A DNA stretch of 64,000 bases from Streptomyces agglomeratus (lineage in GTDB: Bacteria > Actinomycetota > Actinomycetes > Streptomycetales > Streptomycetaceae): assembly GCF_001746415.1 (NCBI RefSeq), contig NZ_MEHJ01000001.1, positions 124,001 to 188,000 on the forward strand, given 5' to 3'. The translations under genes and the position numbers were made by a program. A model generated the notes under the pieces. That model made no database searches. It was given only the letters and a program-made list of their open reading frames with translations, and was not told the DNA's origin. Within the stretch, counting starts at the first letter, position 1; each line of letters begins with the position of its first letter. Shown here in pieces: positions 28,682 to 36,352 of this stretch.

Positions 28682-29821
28682 TCAGGCAACGTTCGCCCTG
28701 TCGACCACGGCCCGTAGCCGTTGATCGTCGGCATGACGGTTCCGCCAGATGATGTAGCGACGGATGATGCTGCCCTGCTCCTTGTGGCTGGCGTGGTCGG
28801 TGCCGTCGAGGGTGAAGTAGCGCAGGGCGGTGAACTGGGCCTCGATGCGGTTCAGCCACGAGCTGTTCGTCGGCGTGTAGGCGAACTCGACGTTGTTGGC
28901 CGCGGCCCAGTCGCCGACCCGGTTGTCCTTCTTCGTGGTCAGGTGCGGGGAGAAGTTGTCAAGCACGATCGCGATGCGGATCTCCGGCGGATAGAGGCTG
29001 CGCAGGTAGCGGCAGAACTCCAGGAACCTCGTCCGGTTCTTCTTCGGTTTGATGTGGCCGTAGAGCTTGTCTTTGCCGAGGTCGTAGGCGGCGAACAGGT
29101 GCCTGACCCCGTGCGGGCGGGTGTAGGTCGCCCGCCTGCGGGGCCTCGGCTCCCGGTCGGGGTCCTTGTGCCGTCCTCCGCGCTCGGCCCACTGTCGGCC
29201 GGGGTGGGGCTGGAGGTTGAGCGGGCCGAACTCGTCCAGGCATAAGACGATTTCGGGTTCGCCGTCCTCGGGTATGACCTCGCCGTCGGCGATCGAGTAG
29301 AGGTGCTCGACGCGGGCTTTCTTGGTGGCGTAGTCGGGATCGCGGGAGGTCTTCCAGGTCTTTATGCGTTGAAACGACACGCCCTCCTCGCGGAGCAGAA
29401 CCCGAAGGCCCTCGTGGCTGATGTCGTCGACCACCCCCTCGGCGACCAGGAAGTCGGCCAGCTTGGCCAGGCTCCAGGTCGAGAACGGCAGACCGTGCTC
29501 GGCCGGCCGGGACTTGGCGATCTTCTTGATCTCACGCCGCTCGGGCAGGGTGAATGTCCTGGGCCGACCGCCTTTGTACTTCGGGTAGAGGGAGTCGAAG
29601 CCGTCGGCGTTGAAGTTGTGGATCACATCCCGGACCCGGTCCGCGCTGGTGAACGTCACCTCGGCGATCTTCTCCGCGGACATGCCCTGCGCGGACAGCA
29701 GCACCATCTGTGCCCGCCGCCACGTCACCACCGACCCGCTGCCCCGACGGATAATCCGCAGCAGGCGCTGTCCCTCGTCGTCATCGATCTCGCGGACGCG
29801 TACTCGCTCAGCCACCAGCAC
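28682..29821 (-). CDS. IS630-family transposase (passenger-carrying element)
   Basis: A 379-residue DDE transposase, only distantly related to the neighbour at 27515. The HTH region has GMSAEKIAEVTFTSADRVR; the catalytic residues are in VLCLDEFGPLN, IVLDNFSPH and NRIEAQF. It starts at a GTG at 29821 or the next in-frame GTG two codons later, with GGGAA upstream. It follows the passenger gene by 30 bp and is probably co-transcribed with it. A short fragment of the same transposase type is at 34912-34998. Confidence 0.93.
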   Translation of the reverse strand: MLVAERVRVREIDDDEGQRLLRIIRRGSGSVVTWRRAQMVLLSAQGMSAEKIAEVTFTSADRVRDVIHNFNADGFDSLYPKYKGGRPRTFTLPERREIKKIAKSRPAEHGLPFSTWSLAKLADFLVAEGVVDDISHEGLRVLLREEGVSFQRIKTWKTSRDPDYATKKARVEHLYSIADGEVIPEDGEPEIVLCLDEFGPLNLQPHPGRQWAERGGRHKDPDREPRPRRRATYTRPHGVRHLFAAYDLGKDKLYGHIKPKKNRTRFLEFCRYLRSLYPPEIRIAIVLDNFSPHLTTKKDNRVGDWAAANNVEFAYTPTNSSWLNRIEAQFTALRYFTLDGTDHASHKEQGSIIRRYIIWRNRHADDQRLRAVVDRANVA

Positions 29822-29851
29822 AGCTTCCCTGCCGCGCGCTGCCAGCGAGTG

Positions 29852-30184
29852 TCATTCCGTCGGCGTGCCGATCCGAAGCCGGTTGCTGTCAGGGTCGCGC
29901 AGCTCAATCTCACGCGCCCACGGAGCGTCCTTTGCCTGCACACCGAACTCGGAAGCGATTACGTCGACATCACGAACGCGTAGGTAGACCAACGTGTCGG
30001 GACGGGCGTCGCCCTTGTGCTCCGACAAGAACAAGCGCACCCCGCCCCGGGCGACCTCGACGAACGCAGGAAGTCCCGGTTCGAAACGGTGTTCCCATTG
30101 CTTGGCGAAGCCCAGCCGCTCGTACCAAGCGACCGCCGCCGTAGCGTCCTCGACGCGAAGAATAGGGATGACTTCCTCGTCCAT
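29852..30184 (-). CDS. VOC/glyoxalase-bleomycin-resistance-fold protein, IS passenger
   Basis: A 110-residue single-domain vicinal-oxygen-chelate protein: VIPILRVEDATAAVAWYERL (first beta-alpha unit), GVRLFLSEHKGD, VDVIASEFGV, and the terminal REIELRDPDSNRLRIG. The fold includes bleomycin-binding proteins, fosfomycin transferases and lyases; the bleomycin-binding type is a reasonable guess from the WYERLGF and FLSEH pattern but is not proven. It lies inside the IS630 element between the right terminal repeat and the transposase, so it moves with it. Confidence 0.88.
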   Translation of the reverse strand: MDEEVIPILRVEDATAAVAWYERLGFAKQWEHRFEPGLPAFVEVARGGVRLFLSEHKGDARPDTLVYLRVRDVDVIASEFGVQAKDAPWAREIELRDPDSNRLRIGTPTE

Positions 30185-30232
30185 AGAGTTATCGTCGCAG
30201 ACCGCCCAGGGCGAACGTTGCCTGATGCGGCA

Positions 30233-30418
30233 CTAGTTGCGCTGTTCCGTGCCGCGTCGGCGTAGGGAGGTTCCGGACTCAGTGAGGATGCCGTGCACGA
30301 AGCCGTAGCTGCGGGAGCTTGCTTCGGCGATCTTGCGAATGGACTCGCCGGCCTCGTAGCGGCTCTTGTACTCGGCCGTGATCTTGTCGCGATCCGATCC
30401 CGTAACTCGCTTCGGCAT
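30233..30418 (-). CDS. Small helix-turn-helix protein (61 aa), 3' end altered by IS
   Basis: A 61-residue HTH protein: DRDKITAEYKSRYEAGESIR, then KIAEASSRSYGFVHGILTES. This belongs to a common short Streptomyces HTH family (pattern: YEAGxSIRxIAExxGRSYGFVHxxL). It starts at the ATG at 30418. The last codon and stop (AAC TAG) are formed where the IS630 element inserted at a TA, so the element supplies the stop and the natural C-terminus may be a few residues longer. Confidence 0.8.
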   Translation of the reverse strand: MPKRVTGSDRDKITAEYKSRYEAGESIRKIAEASSRSYGFVHGILTESGTSLRRRGTEQRN

Positions 30419-30628
30419 GATGGCAAACCCCTCGTGTAACGCCGGTTCGTGGGGTGATGATCGTAGAGGTGCGGCGGGCGGCGCGGGGTCGGTTCCAGCC
30501 AGCCTTGGACGGCTGTACTGCAGGACCGCCTGCCGCCCCTTTCGTGGCACGGGGCCGCCACCTACTGGGCACTTCCTCGCGAGCCTGACGCACCACCGCA
30601 CTCTTGGTCGTTGGGCGCGGACTCGCCC

Positions 30629-30967
30629 TCAGGCGTCAGCCCTGTGCCGGGAGGTGGAGGGCGAGCCACGCAGTTCTTCATTGATGCGCGCGGCTTCTTC
30701 GAGCTGGTCCTCGAGGATGACGATGCGGCAGGCCGCGTCGATCGGGGTACCGGCATCGACGAGTTCGCGGGCGCGGGCGGCGATGCGTAGTTGATAGCGC
30801 GAGTAGCGGCGGTGGCCGCCGTCGGAGCGCAGCGGGGTGACGAGTCGGGCTTCGCCGACGGCTCTCAGGAAGGCGGGGGTGGCGCCGATCATCTCGGCGG
30901 CCCGGCCCATGGTGTAGGCGGGGTAATCGTCGTCGTCGAGACGGCTGAACGAGTTGTCTGCGGTCAT
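30629..30967 (-). CDS. MerR-family-like transcriptional regulator
   Basis: A 112-residue protein with a MerR-type winged HTH (YTMGRAAEMIGATPAFLRAV, then TPLRSDGGHRRYSRYQLRIA) and a short C-terminal helix (CRIVILEDQLEEAARINEEL) instead of a ligand domain. Such truncated MerR proteins are frequent in Streptomyces; targets are unknown. A perfect hairpin 27 bp upstream of its start may be a regulatory site. Confidence 0.88.
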   Translation of the reverse strand: MTADNSFSRLDDDDYPAYTMGRAAEMIGATPAFLRAVGEARLVTPLRSDGGHRRYSRYQLRIAARARELVDAGTPIDAACRIVILEDQLEEAARINEELRGSPSTSRHRADA

Positions 30968-30993
30968 CGCACCTCTCTGTGGAACACGCTGGA

Positions 30994-31026
30994 GGGGCCC
31001 TGGTGCCGTACTGGCACCAGGGCCCC
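30994..31026. promoter_or_regulatory. Perfect 14-bp stem hairpin upstream of the MerR gene
   Basis: The arms GGGGCCCTGGTGCC (30994-31007) and GGCACCAGGGCCCC (31013-31026) enclose a GTACT loop. It lies just upstream of the MerR start codon at 30967. It could be a terminator for plus-strand transcription (there is no T run), an operator or a leader structure. Confidence 0.6.
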
Positions 31027-31914
31027 GAAGGAACTGCTACACCATCTGCCGGCCCTCATACTGCGCCGGCCTTTTGTTTCCGCTAACCCGACCAGGATGC
31101 TGTCGGGGGTGCGGGGATCGCGGTTGCTTGACCGGAGACCACCTCACTATCGGATGTCCTGCGGTACCCGGGCTCAAGACTTCCGCCCGGGCGATCCTGA
31201 TGGCGCCCTGTTCCTCCGTTCTTCCCTCTGGGATCAACTACTTACCAAACGGGGTACTGCTGGTACTGCCAGGTACTACTGGTACCGCGTATTGCTGGTG
31301 ATGCGAACTTCTCAGTGGCCTGCCACAGCGCCACCCCTTCGGCAGCCAGCCCCGTCGCCCGTCCTGCGTCTGCTCTGGCTTAGAACCCCACTGCCGAACC
31401 TCCCGGTGCGCGCGCCCGCAGCCGACGCCTTCACCGAGGTGCTGCTCTGCGGTACTACTCACGGCGGCCCCTGATCACTGCGGGCCACCCGGTCCGGTCG
31501 TCAGTCCCGTCACCGTCCTACAACAACCCTGGCTTCGAAACTCCACCACCGCACCGCACTACGAACTACAACCAACTACGTGTACTGCGGCCCGGCAGTT
31601 CATCTCTGCCAAGCCCTGCGGTCTCTCTGAGCTACGAGAGAAACCATAACCACACCACCGAGCAATGTCTACTCCAGCCGACATAGATTTACGCGTGTCC
31701 GACAGAGAGGTAATCGCCCCCGACAGCCAGGTAGACCAGGGCGGCGGCGAACACCACGATGCCGATGCACTAGGCGCATCGGGGTGAACCCGCTGCTGCC
31801 GACTCACCCCCGCCGAATCCGTGATCCGAGGCCGTGTTCCTCTTCCCGGGGCCCGCACGGCGAGGCCAGCCAGCTCCTACACCCCGGCGCGGCAGCAGTC
31901 CTCGTTGCGGGCGT
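31027..31914. other. Gene-poor region with short GGTACT repeats
   Basis: No supported gene. At 31253-31285 there are four imperfect direct repeats with core GGTACT/GGTACC, spaced 9-10 bp. Near 31700-31760 a short minus-strand frame encodes a hydrophobic stretch (VVFAAALVYLAVGGDYLSVG), perhaps a decayed membrane peptide. Confidence 0.4.
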
Positions 31915-32649
31915 TCAGCCATGCGTGCTCTGGTACGTGGGGCCGCCAGGGGCGAGGAACCGTGCGCCGACGTTGTCCATCGGGTTGAGGTAGACCAGCG
32001 CGGTGAACCAGGGCGCGGCCTTGCGCGGGTGCTTGATGCGCAGCAGTGAGGCGTAGGCGAACAGGATGCGGTGGGCGGGCCGGTTGTCCGTTTCCCCGTA
32101 GAGCATGACGTCTCTAAAGGGGTGGGGCAGGGACTGCTGGAGGACGCAGACGCCGGCGGCCGCCCAGGCGAGGGCGCGGGTGAGGTCGCCGGTGACGCGC
32201 TGGAGGCCGGGGGTGCCGTCTTCGGCGTCGGTGAAGTCGTCTTCGTCTTCCAGGCCTGCGTACTCGTAGGCGAAGGTGGCGTAGGCGTCCAGATCGCGGG
32301 GGTGCAGCAGGCGGCCGCCGATCGTCACGCTGGCCTTCTCATGCGCATGCTCGTGCTCTTCGTCGGACTCCTCGTGCGGGGTCCAGACCCGCTCCATCTT
32401 CCACTCCCGCCGCGGCGGCAGCTTCGCGATCTTCTTCTCCAGCGGGGACATGCCGCCCGGCTCATCGGTGTAGTCGGCGTAGAAGTCGGCCGAGTCGAAC
32501 AGGTACGCCTGCGACTCCGGCGCCCACGCGAGCAGCGGCCGGTCCAGCTTCGACAGCGCCTCCACGGTCAGCTTCCCCGTCGGCGCCAGCCACGGCATCA
32601 CGCCTTCCAGCGCATCCTTGACTTCCTTCTTGTCCAGCCCCATCCACAT
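31915..32649 (-). CDS. Hypothetical protein (244 aa)
   Basis: A 244-residue soluble, acidic protein of unknown family. The middle section is rich in His, Glu and Asp (ESDEEHEHAHEKASV), and a later part has LTRALAWAAAGVCVLQQSL and RILFAYASLLRIKHP. It reads as one continuous, well-biased frame. The start is uncertain: the ATG at 32649 (MWMGLDKKEV) or 32643 are the best candidates. It may belong to the mobile-element gene set around the SpdB-like remnant, but this is only positional. Confidence 0.65.
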   Translation of the reverse strand: MWMGLDKKEVKDALEGVMPWLAPTGKLTVEALSKLDRPLLAWAPESQAYLFDSADFYADYTDEPGGMSPLEKKIAKLPPRREWKMERVWTPHEESDEEHEHAHEKASVTIGGRLLHPRDLDAYATFAYEYAGLEDEDDFTDAEDGTPGLQRVTGDLTRALAWAAAGVCVLQQSLPHPFRDVMLYGETDNRPAHRILFAYASLLRIKHPRKAAPWFTALVYLNPMDNVGARFLAPGGPTYQSTHG

Positions 32650-32820
32650 GGCAGCCAGTCTGCCCGAACTGATGGCCCTCACGGATCAGGAAGGGCGAGG
32701 TTCCATCAGGACGGGCGAGAGCTCAGCCAGCGTCGAAGCCGAAGTGCTCCAGGAGTTCGCGACACTGGCGGCGGAGCGCTCGAGCCGCTCTCATTCCCGG
32801 GGGGAAACCCGGGGGTAACT

Positions 32821-33150
32821 AGTGTGCTCGGCGCGGTCGTCGCCTACCACCCGTACCTCGCTGCCCCGTCCGTACCGGCCGGGCTGGAACAGGGCTGGCC
32901 ACTGCTGGTCTTCGGGCCTGGCTGGTCGCCTGCCTCACGGTCCTGTCGCCGCTGTGCACCGGCGCCGCGCCCTGCACGGCTGGATGTCATGGTGTTCTTC
33001 ACCGCGGTGGCCGTCGACCTGTGCATCAGCCACGCCCCCAAGACCCTGCCCGGCATCGCCGTCGCCGCCCTGCCCCCGATCGCTGCCCTGGCCTGCTTCC
33101 ACCAGCACCGGCCAGATCGCGCTCATCCGCACACGCCACGCGCTACTCCC
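32821..33150 (+). pseudogene. SpdB/DUF2637-like membrane protein, decayed
   Basis: Coding pieces in changing frames: AYHPYLAAPSVPAGLEQGWP with LLVFGP, then LVACLTVL and VHRRRALHGW, then MVFFTAVAVDLCISHAPKT with AVAALPPIAALACFHQ, then TGQIALIRTRHAL. Their order matches the SpdB/DUF2637 family of plasmid-spread proteins in Streptomyces conjugative elements. At least three frame changes make it a pseudogene and a relic of an integrative or plasmid element. Confidence 0.6.
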
Positions 33151-33237
33151 CCACCCATGCGTACAAGTGACCGGCCGGTGGCCTCCCCGTCGGAACCGCG
33201 GGGGACCACCGGCCGGTGCGTGCGCAGACGGCCGCTT

Positions 33238-33426
33238 CTATATAGGGTCGATATTCTCGCTCCCCCTGCTGCCCTGCTGCCTGCTCTGTTCCTTGAGCCG
33301 GCGCGCCTCTTCCTTCAGCCGCTGGCGCTTCTCCGGGTCGGCGGCACGCTCCGCAGCCTCTTCTATCTCCTGCACCTTGGCGCGCAACTGCTGGGCACGG
33401 CCACCGGACTCATCCGCAACGCTCAT
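33238..33426 (-). CDS. DUF6381-like small helical protein (62 aa)
   Basis: A 62-residue highly charged helix (RAQQLRAKVQEIEEAAERAA, DPEKRQRLKEEARRLKEQS), matching the short Streptomyces family I know as DUF6381. Function unknown; probably a coiled coil. The ATG at 33426 is chosen because GGAG lies nine bases upstream; the GTG at 33432 is possible. Confidence 0.75.
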   Translation of the reverse strand: MSVADESGGRAQQLRAKVQEIEEAAERAADPEKRQRLKEEARRLKEQSRQQGSRGSENIDPI

Positions 33427-33714
33427 GATCACTCACTCCATCGTGTTGGCCGACCGGAAAGGCCGGGCCACACCAGCCAAACAGCGCGAGCCCGCCCGCG
33501 CATCTGGACAACGCCATGTGGGTCGCTGCCCAGGGGCGGGTTCAGGGACCGCGGGCGTTCAAGCGGATGCGGCCGGCTTCTGCTCGATGAACAGCCATGC
33601 CGGGAGCAATGCCCCACCGGGCCAGCGCACCCGCCTCGGCCTCGGCAACGTGGCGGGCCCGCCAGCGAGGTGCTCCGATGCAGTTGGGCTTCATGGAGTG
33701 GAGCCTGGCCTGGG

Positions 33715-33927
33715 CTATCGGCCGCCGCGGCTGTTGTAGACGGTGACGTGCAGTTCGCTCATCGCGGCAGCGGCCCGTCGGGCGTCCTGTGCCTGGTCGA
33801 TGGCTCCCGCAGGCGGCTGCCGACACCTGGACCTCGTGTTGCATACCCTCGTAGGGGAGAGTCGATAGGCGACCTCCCGGCGCGCCTTACGCTCCTGGTC
33901 AGTCACCCGCTCGGGGTGAGCGGGCAC
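33715..33927 (-). CDS. Possible small protein (70 aa)
   Basis: The C-terminal half (GAIDQAQDARRAAAAMSELH, then VTVYNSRGGR) looks genuinely coding. The middle looks out of frame (the alternative frame reads YEGMQHEVQVSAAA), so this may be a frameshifted gene. Function unknown. Confidence 0.33.
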   Translation of the reverse strand: MPAHPERVTDQERKARREVAYRLSPTRVCNTRSRCRQPPAGAIDQAQDARRAAAAMSELHVTVYNSRGGR

Positions 33928-34223
33928 ATCGCCGCCTGGTACATGCTCAGACTGGCGAGCACGATGTCGGCAAGACCTTCCGCGCGACCGTCAACCGGCG
34001 CGACCTCCCGGGCGGGCCGCAGTAGCGCCTGGAAGAAGCCGACGATCTGGCGGCGGGAGAGCAGCGCCCAGATTCCCGCACCGAGACCGCCGGCCCCGGC
34101 GAGGACGAGGGCCAGCCGCTGGCCGGACGCTACGAGGCCGAGCGTGGCCCCGGCCAATGTCCCGAACGTCACCATCAGACACGTGATCATCAGGTGCATG
34201 CGGATGGGGAGCGGGGGCGTCAT
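33903..34223 (-). CDS. Small membrane protein (106 aa)
   Basis: Two to three hydrophobic segments (MITCLMVTFGTLAGATLGLV, ALVLAGAGGLGAGIWALL) followed by a cytoplasmic-looking SRRQIVGFFQALLRPAREV and a helical tail. Family not recognised. Start uncertain: ATG at 34223 or a GTG at 34295. Confidence 0.5.
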   Translation of the reverse strand: MTPPLPIRMHLMITCLMVTFGTLAGATLGLVASGQRLALVLAGAGGLGAGIWALLSRRQIVGFFQALLRPAREVAPVDGRAEGLADIVLASLSMYQAAMCPLTPSG

Positions 34224-34314
34224 GCCCAGCAGTGTGCGCAAAGCCACCGATGCTCCCGAGACCAGCCGAGAACCCAGTGGAATCAGGCTGGGCACGCGGC
34301 TGGGGCGGATACGA

Positions 34315-34372
34315 GTTGAGCCGGGCTTCGCGCGGCCCCTGGTTTCGGATCGCTCGCTCCGGGGCGCCGCAC
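34315..34372. repeat. Dispersed repeat, copy C
   Basis: It begins GTTGAGCCGGGC, as copies A and B do, keeps the GATCGCTCGCTCCGGGG block in the same relative place, then diverges. Its arms GCGGCCCC and GGGGCGCCGC can pair. Confidence 0.5.
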
Positions 34373-34412
34373 CTACAGGTGTAAGCGCGGAAGTCCGGAC
34401 AGAGAGCTGGAC

Positions 34413-34778
34413 CTACGGAACACGGACCCATCCCTTGGCCTGCATCGTTTCCGTTTCCCAGTCTTCGAAGAGCTGAGGCAGTTTCTCCACCGTCCTCTCC
34501 GGATCGAGGTGCCACCGGATGAAGGCACGTGCGGCGGGCCGGTCGGCGTCGCAGGCCGAGCACAGCTCCATCCACTCGCCGGTGATCAGCGGGCCGTGCC
34601 AGCGCAGCAGGAGGTCCCGGGAGCAGCGTGAACAAGACCGCTTGGGCCTCTCGTCGCGGTCGCCGGGATCCGTACGCGCGAACTGTTCGTCGGTGACCGG
34701 GTCGAGGGCTCCGTCAATGTTCGCGGAGCGCGAGAACGAGCCGTCGGGGCGTAGGTGATAGCGCCAGGTGAGAGACAC
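34413..34778 (-). CDS. DUF6300-like protein with Cys pairs
   Basis: A 121-residue protein with two CxxC pairs (CSRCSRDLLLRWHGP and ELCSACDADRPAARAFIRWH), probably one zinc site, and a conserved end LPQLFEDWETETMQAKGW. The pattern matches the Streptomyces family I know as DUF6300; role unknown. It starts at the ATG at 34778 as read. Confidence 0.8.
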   Translation of the reverse strand: MSLTWRYHLRPDGSFSRSANIDGALDPVTDEQFARTDPGDRDERPKRSCSRCSRDLLLRWHGPLITGEWMELCSACDADRPAARAFIRWHLDPERTVEKLPQLFEDWETETMQAKGWVRVP

Positions 34779-34911
34779 GGTGGGGCCCCCTTCGGGGTGG
34801 GTTCGTGCGAAGCGCCACCATGCGTCCGACGACTGATCACCGTCAAGAGCTACGCCGTCGCCATGACGCCGACTCCCTTACGCGCCCGAAAGCGCCATGG
34901 CAGATTCTTCC

Positions 34912-34998
34912 GTGCTCGACCCTGGCCTTCTTGGCGGCTTGGCCGGGGTCGCGGGAGGTCTTCCAGGTCTTCACGCGTTGCAAGGAGAAGCCACCCTC
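34912..34998 (-). pseudogene. IS630-family transposase fragment
   Basis: About 29 codons reading GGFSLQRVKTWKTSRDPGQA then AKKARVEH, closely matching SFQRIKTWKTSRDPDYATKK of the transposase at 28682. Nothing of either end remains. It marks an old insertion between the DUF6300-like gene and the gene at 35091. Confidence 0.8.
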
Positions 34999-35090
34999 GC
35001 GCCGGCGCCGGAGCCGTGCCATGTACCGAAGGGCCCCCGGCGCGGGATGTGTCCAGCGGTGGCTGTGTGGCCCACGAAGCCGTGGATCGC

Positions 35091-35519
35091 TCATCCGCCG
35101 GTCCGCCAGCGCCAGGTCCCGCCTCGGCAGACGAGCGCCGAGCCGCCCGCCCGCACATGCAGTACGTCCTGCGTCTGGTCCCACGTCATCCGAAGGACCT
35201 CGTCGTACGGCTCACCGCGCAGGACTCGCTTCCACAACGAGCCGGCCGGAGCCCGCGGCGTGCAGAGCTGCAGCGAGAACACGTCCGCCAGCACCAGCGT
35301 CACCGGTCCCAGCGGACGGTACGGCTCGCTCGGCGACTCGACGTACCCACCAGCGAAAGCGATCTCCGCCCGGACGGTCTCGCCCGAGGACAGCACGGTG
35401 AGCCGGAATCCCTCCGACTCGATGTCCATCTCCCCGATGCCCGGGATCCGCCAGCCGGTGATCTCCCGCCCGACCGGGCCGGACTCCTCCTCGAGCAACG
35501 GTGTGCACTCATGCCACAT
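35091..35519 (-). CDS. Hypothetical protein (142 aa)
   Basis: A soluble, beta-rich protein (IGEMDIESEGFRLTVLSSGE, TVRAEIAFAGGYVESPSEPY, LADVFSLQLCTPRAPAGSLW). No family recognised. The start could be the ATG at 35519 or the in-frame GTG at 35543. The IS630 fragment lies about 90 bp beyond its stop. Confidence 0.6.
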   Translation of the reverse strand: MWHECTPLLEEESGPVGREITGWRIPGIGEMDIESEGFRLTVLSSGETVRAEIAFAGGYVESPSEPYRPLGPVTLVLADVFSLQLCTPRAPAGSLWKRVLRGEPYDEVLRMTWDQTQDVLHVRAGGSALVCRGGTWRWRTGG

Positions 35520-35539
35520 GGGACAAGCTTGCACCTCAC

Positions 35540-35961
35540 GCACGCGGCTTCAGGAACTGGGCACTGGCCAACCCGGAGGGTTTCCGCCTCGTCTACGGCG
35601 ATCCCGTCCCCGGCTACCGACCCCCCGAGGGCGGCGCCGCCCCACAAGCCGCCCACCGTGTCTGCACCGGCATCACGGCACTCGCGGCCGCAGCCTGGCC
35701 GCACGCCGCACCCCACCACTCTGACAGCGACTTCGAGTGGTCCGACTTCGACCCCGGCCTGCTGGACAAGGTCCGCCCGGCCTTCCCCGACCTGCCCCCG
35801 GCCGCCGTAGCCCTTGCCCTGCGCATCTGGAGCCACCTGCACGGCCTGGTGTCTCTGGAGATCTACGGCCATCTGCAGACCCACACCTCAGCCCCGAAAA
35901 GCTCTTCCGCGAAGAAATAGCCCAGCTCATCCGGTCCTTGGGCATCACACCGTGCCGTTGA
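35540..35961 (+). pseudogene. TetR-family regulator, C-terminal remnant
   Basis: The ligand-binding half of a TetR/AcrR regulator of the WHG (TetR_C_25-like) type: FRNWALANPEGFRLVYGDPV then PGY, DFDPGLLDKVRPAFPDLPPA, and LRIWSHLHGLVSLEIYGHLQ. The whole DNA-binding HTH half is absent, and near 35885 the frame shifts so that LSPEKLFREEIAQLIRSLGI is in another frame. A dead gene. Confidence 0.85.
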
Positions 35962-36142
35962 GCACGTTGTTCACCGTGACCAGACCGGAGCAGTTGACAG
36001 TGTGGCCGGGACCGCCGCCCACGTTGGAGCAGGAGTAGGGGTGGGTGGTGGTGCGGGTCTGCTGGGCTGCTGCCGTCGCGATGGCCGCACCGGCCAGGGC
36101 CGCGGCGAGAGCGGTCGCGGTCGCGAAACGGGCGAGCTTCAC
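35945..36142 (-). CDS. Small secreted protein (65 aa)
   Basis: A signal peptide of about 26 residues (FATATALAAALAGAAIATAA) is followed by a short mature peptide with two Cys (YSCSNVGGGPGHTVNCSGL) that could form one disulfide. Small exported peptides of this kind are common in Streptomyces; function unknown. The GTG start at 36142 is supported by AAGGA six bases upstream. Confidence 0.8.
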   Translation of the reverse strand: MKLARFATATALAAALAGAAIATAAAQQTRTTTHPYSCSNVGGGPGHTVNCSGLVTVNNVLNGTV

Positions 36143-36166
36143 AGTCGTCCTTAAGAATGGTTGGCG

Positions 36167-36244
36167 GTCCGGGAGGACCGGGTGTGGCTGACAGTTGTCT
36201 GCCGTTGATGGCTCCAGGAGACTGGCCGCCCGGTCCTCCGGGAC
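36167..36244. repeat. Long inverted repeat upstream of the secreted-peptide gene
   Basis: The arms GTCCGGGAGGACCGGG (36167-36182) and its exact complement at 36229-36244 are separated by 46 bp. It lies between the divergent secreted-peptide gene and the IS110 transposase; it may mark the IS110 left end region or be a regulatory structure. Confidence 0.6.
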
Positions 36245-36352
36245 GCTCCGACCACTGATTGAGAACTGCGGTCATCGCTGGTTAAGGACCTGTCGGCGGG
36301 GTGTTCTTCGGGCCATGAAAGTGCTGGTCACGGAGGAACAGGAGCGGCGCGG

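Larger units (their letters stand above)
28672..30235 (-). mobile_element. IS630-family element with a glyoxalase-fold passenger
   Basis: Perfect 29-bp terminal inverted repeats at 28672-28700 and 30207-30235 (inner end GTTCGCCCTG) bounded by TA on both sides. Two genes lie between them on the minus strand: a VOC/glyoxalase-family protein (29852-30184) and then a transposase (28682-29821). The element is 1.56 kb; a simple member of this type would need only about 1.2 kb, the difference being the passenger. The repeats are identical and the transposase is intact, which suggests a recent, possibly active unit. Confidence 0.92.

Noticed and set aside
33542..33844. 100-codon minus-strand frame with a plausible C-terminus (GALARWGIAPGMAVHRAEAG)
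   Set aside because: It overlaps the 70-residue candidate in another frame, has no start support and no recognisable family, so I could not decide that it is a gene.
32071..34476. 801-codon plus-strand open frame
   Set aside because: It covers several minus-strand genes with better coding character. Only its middle part corresponds to the decayed SpdB-like gene.
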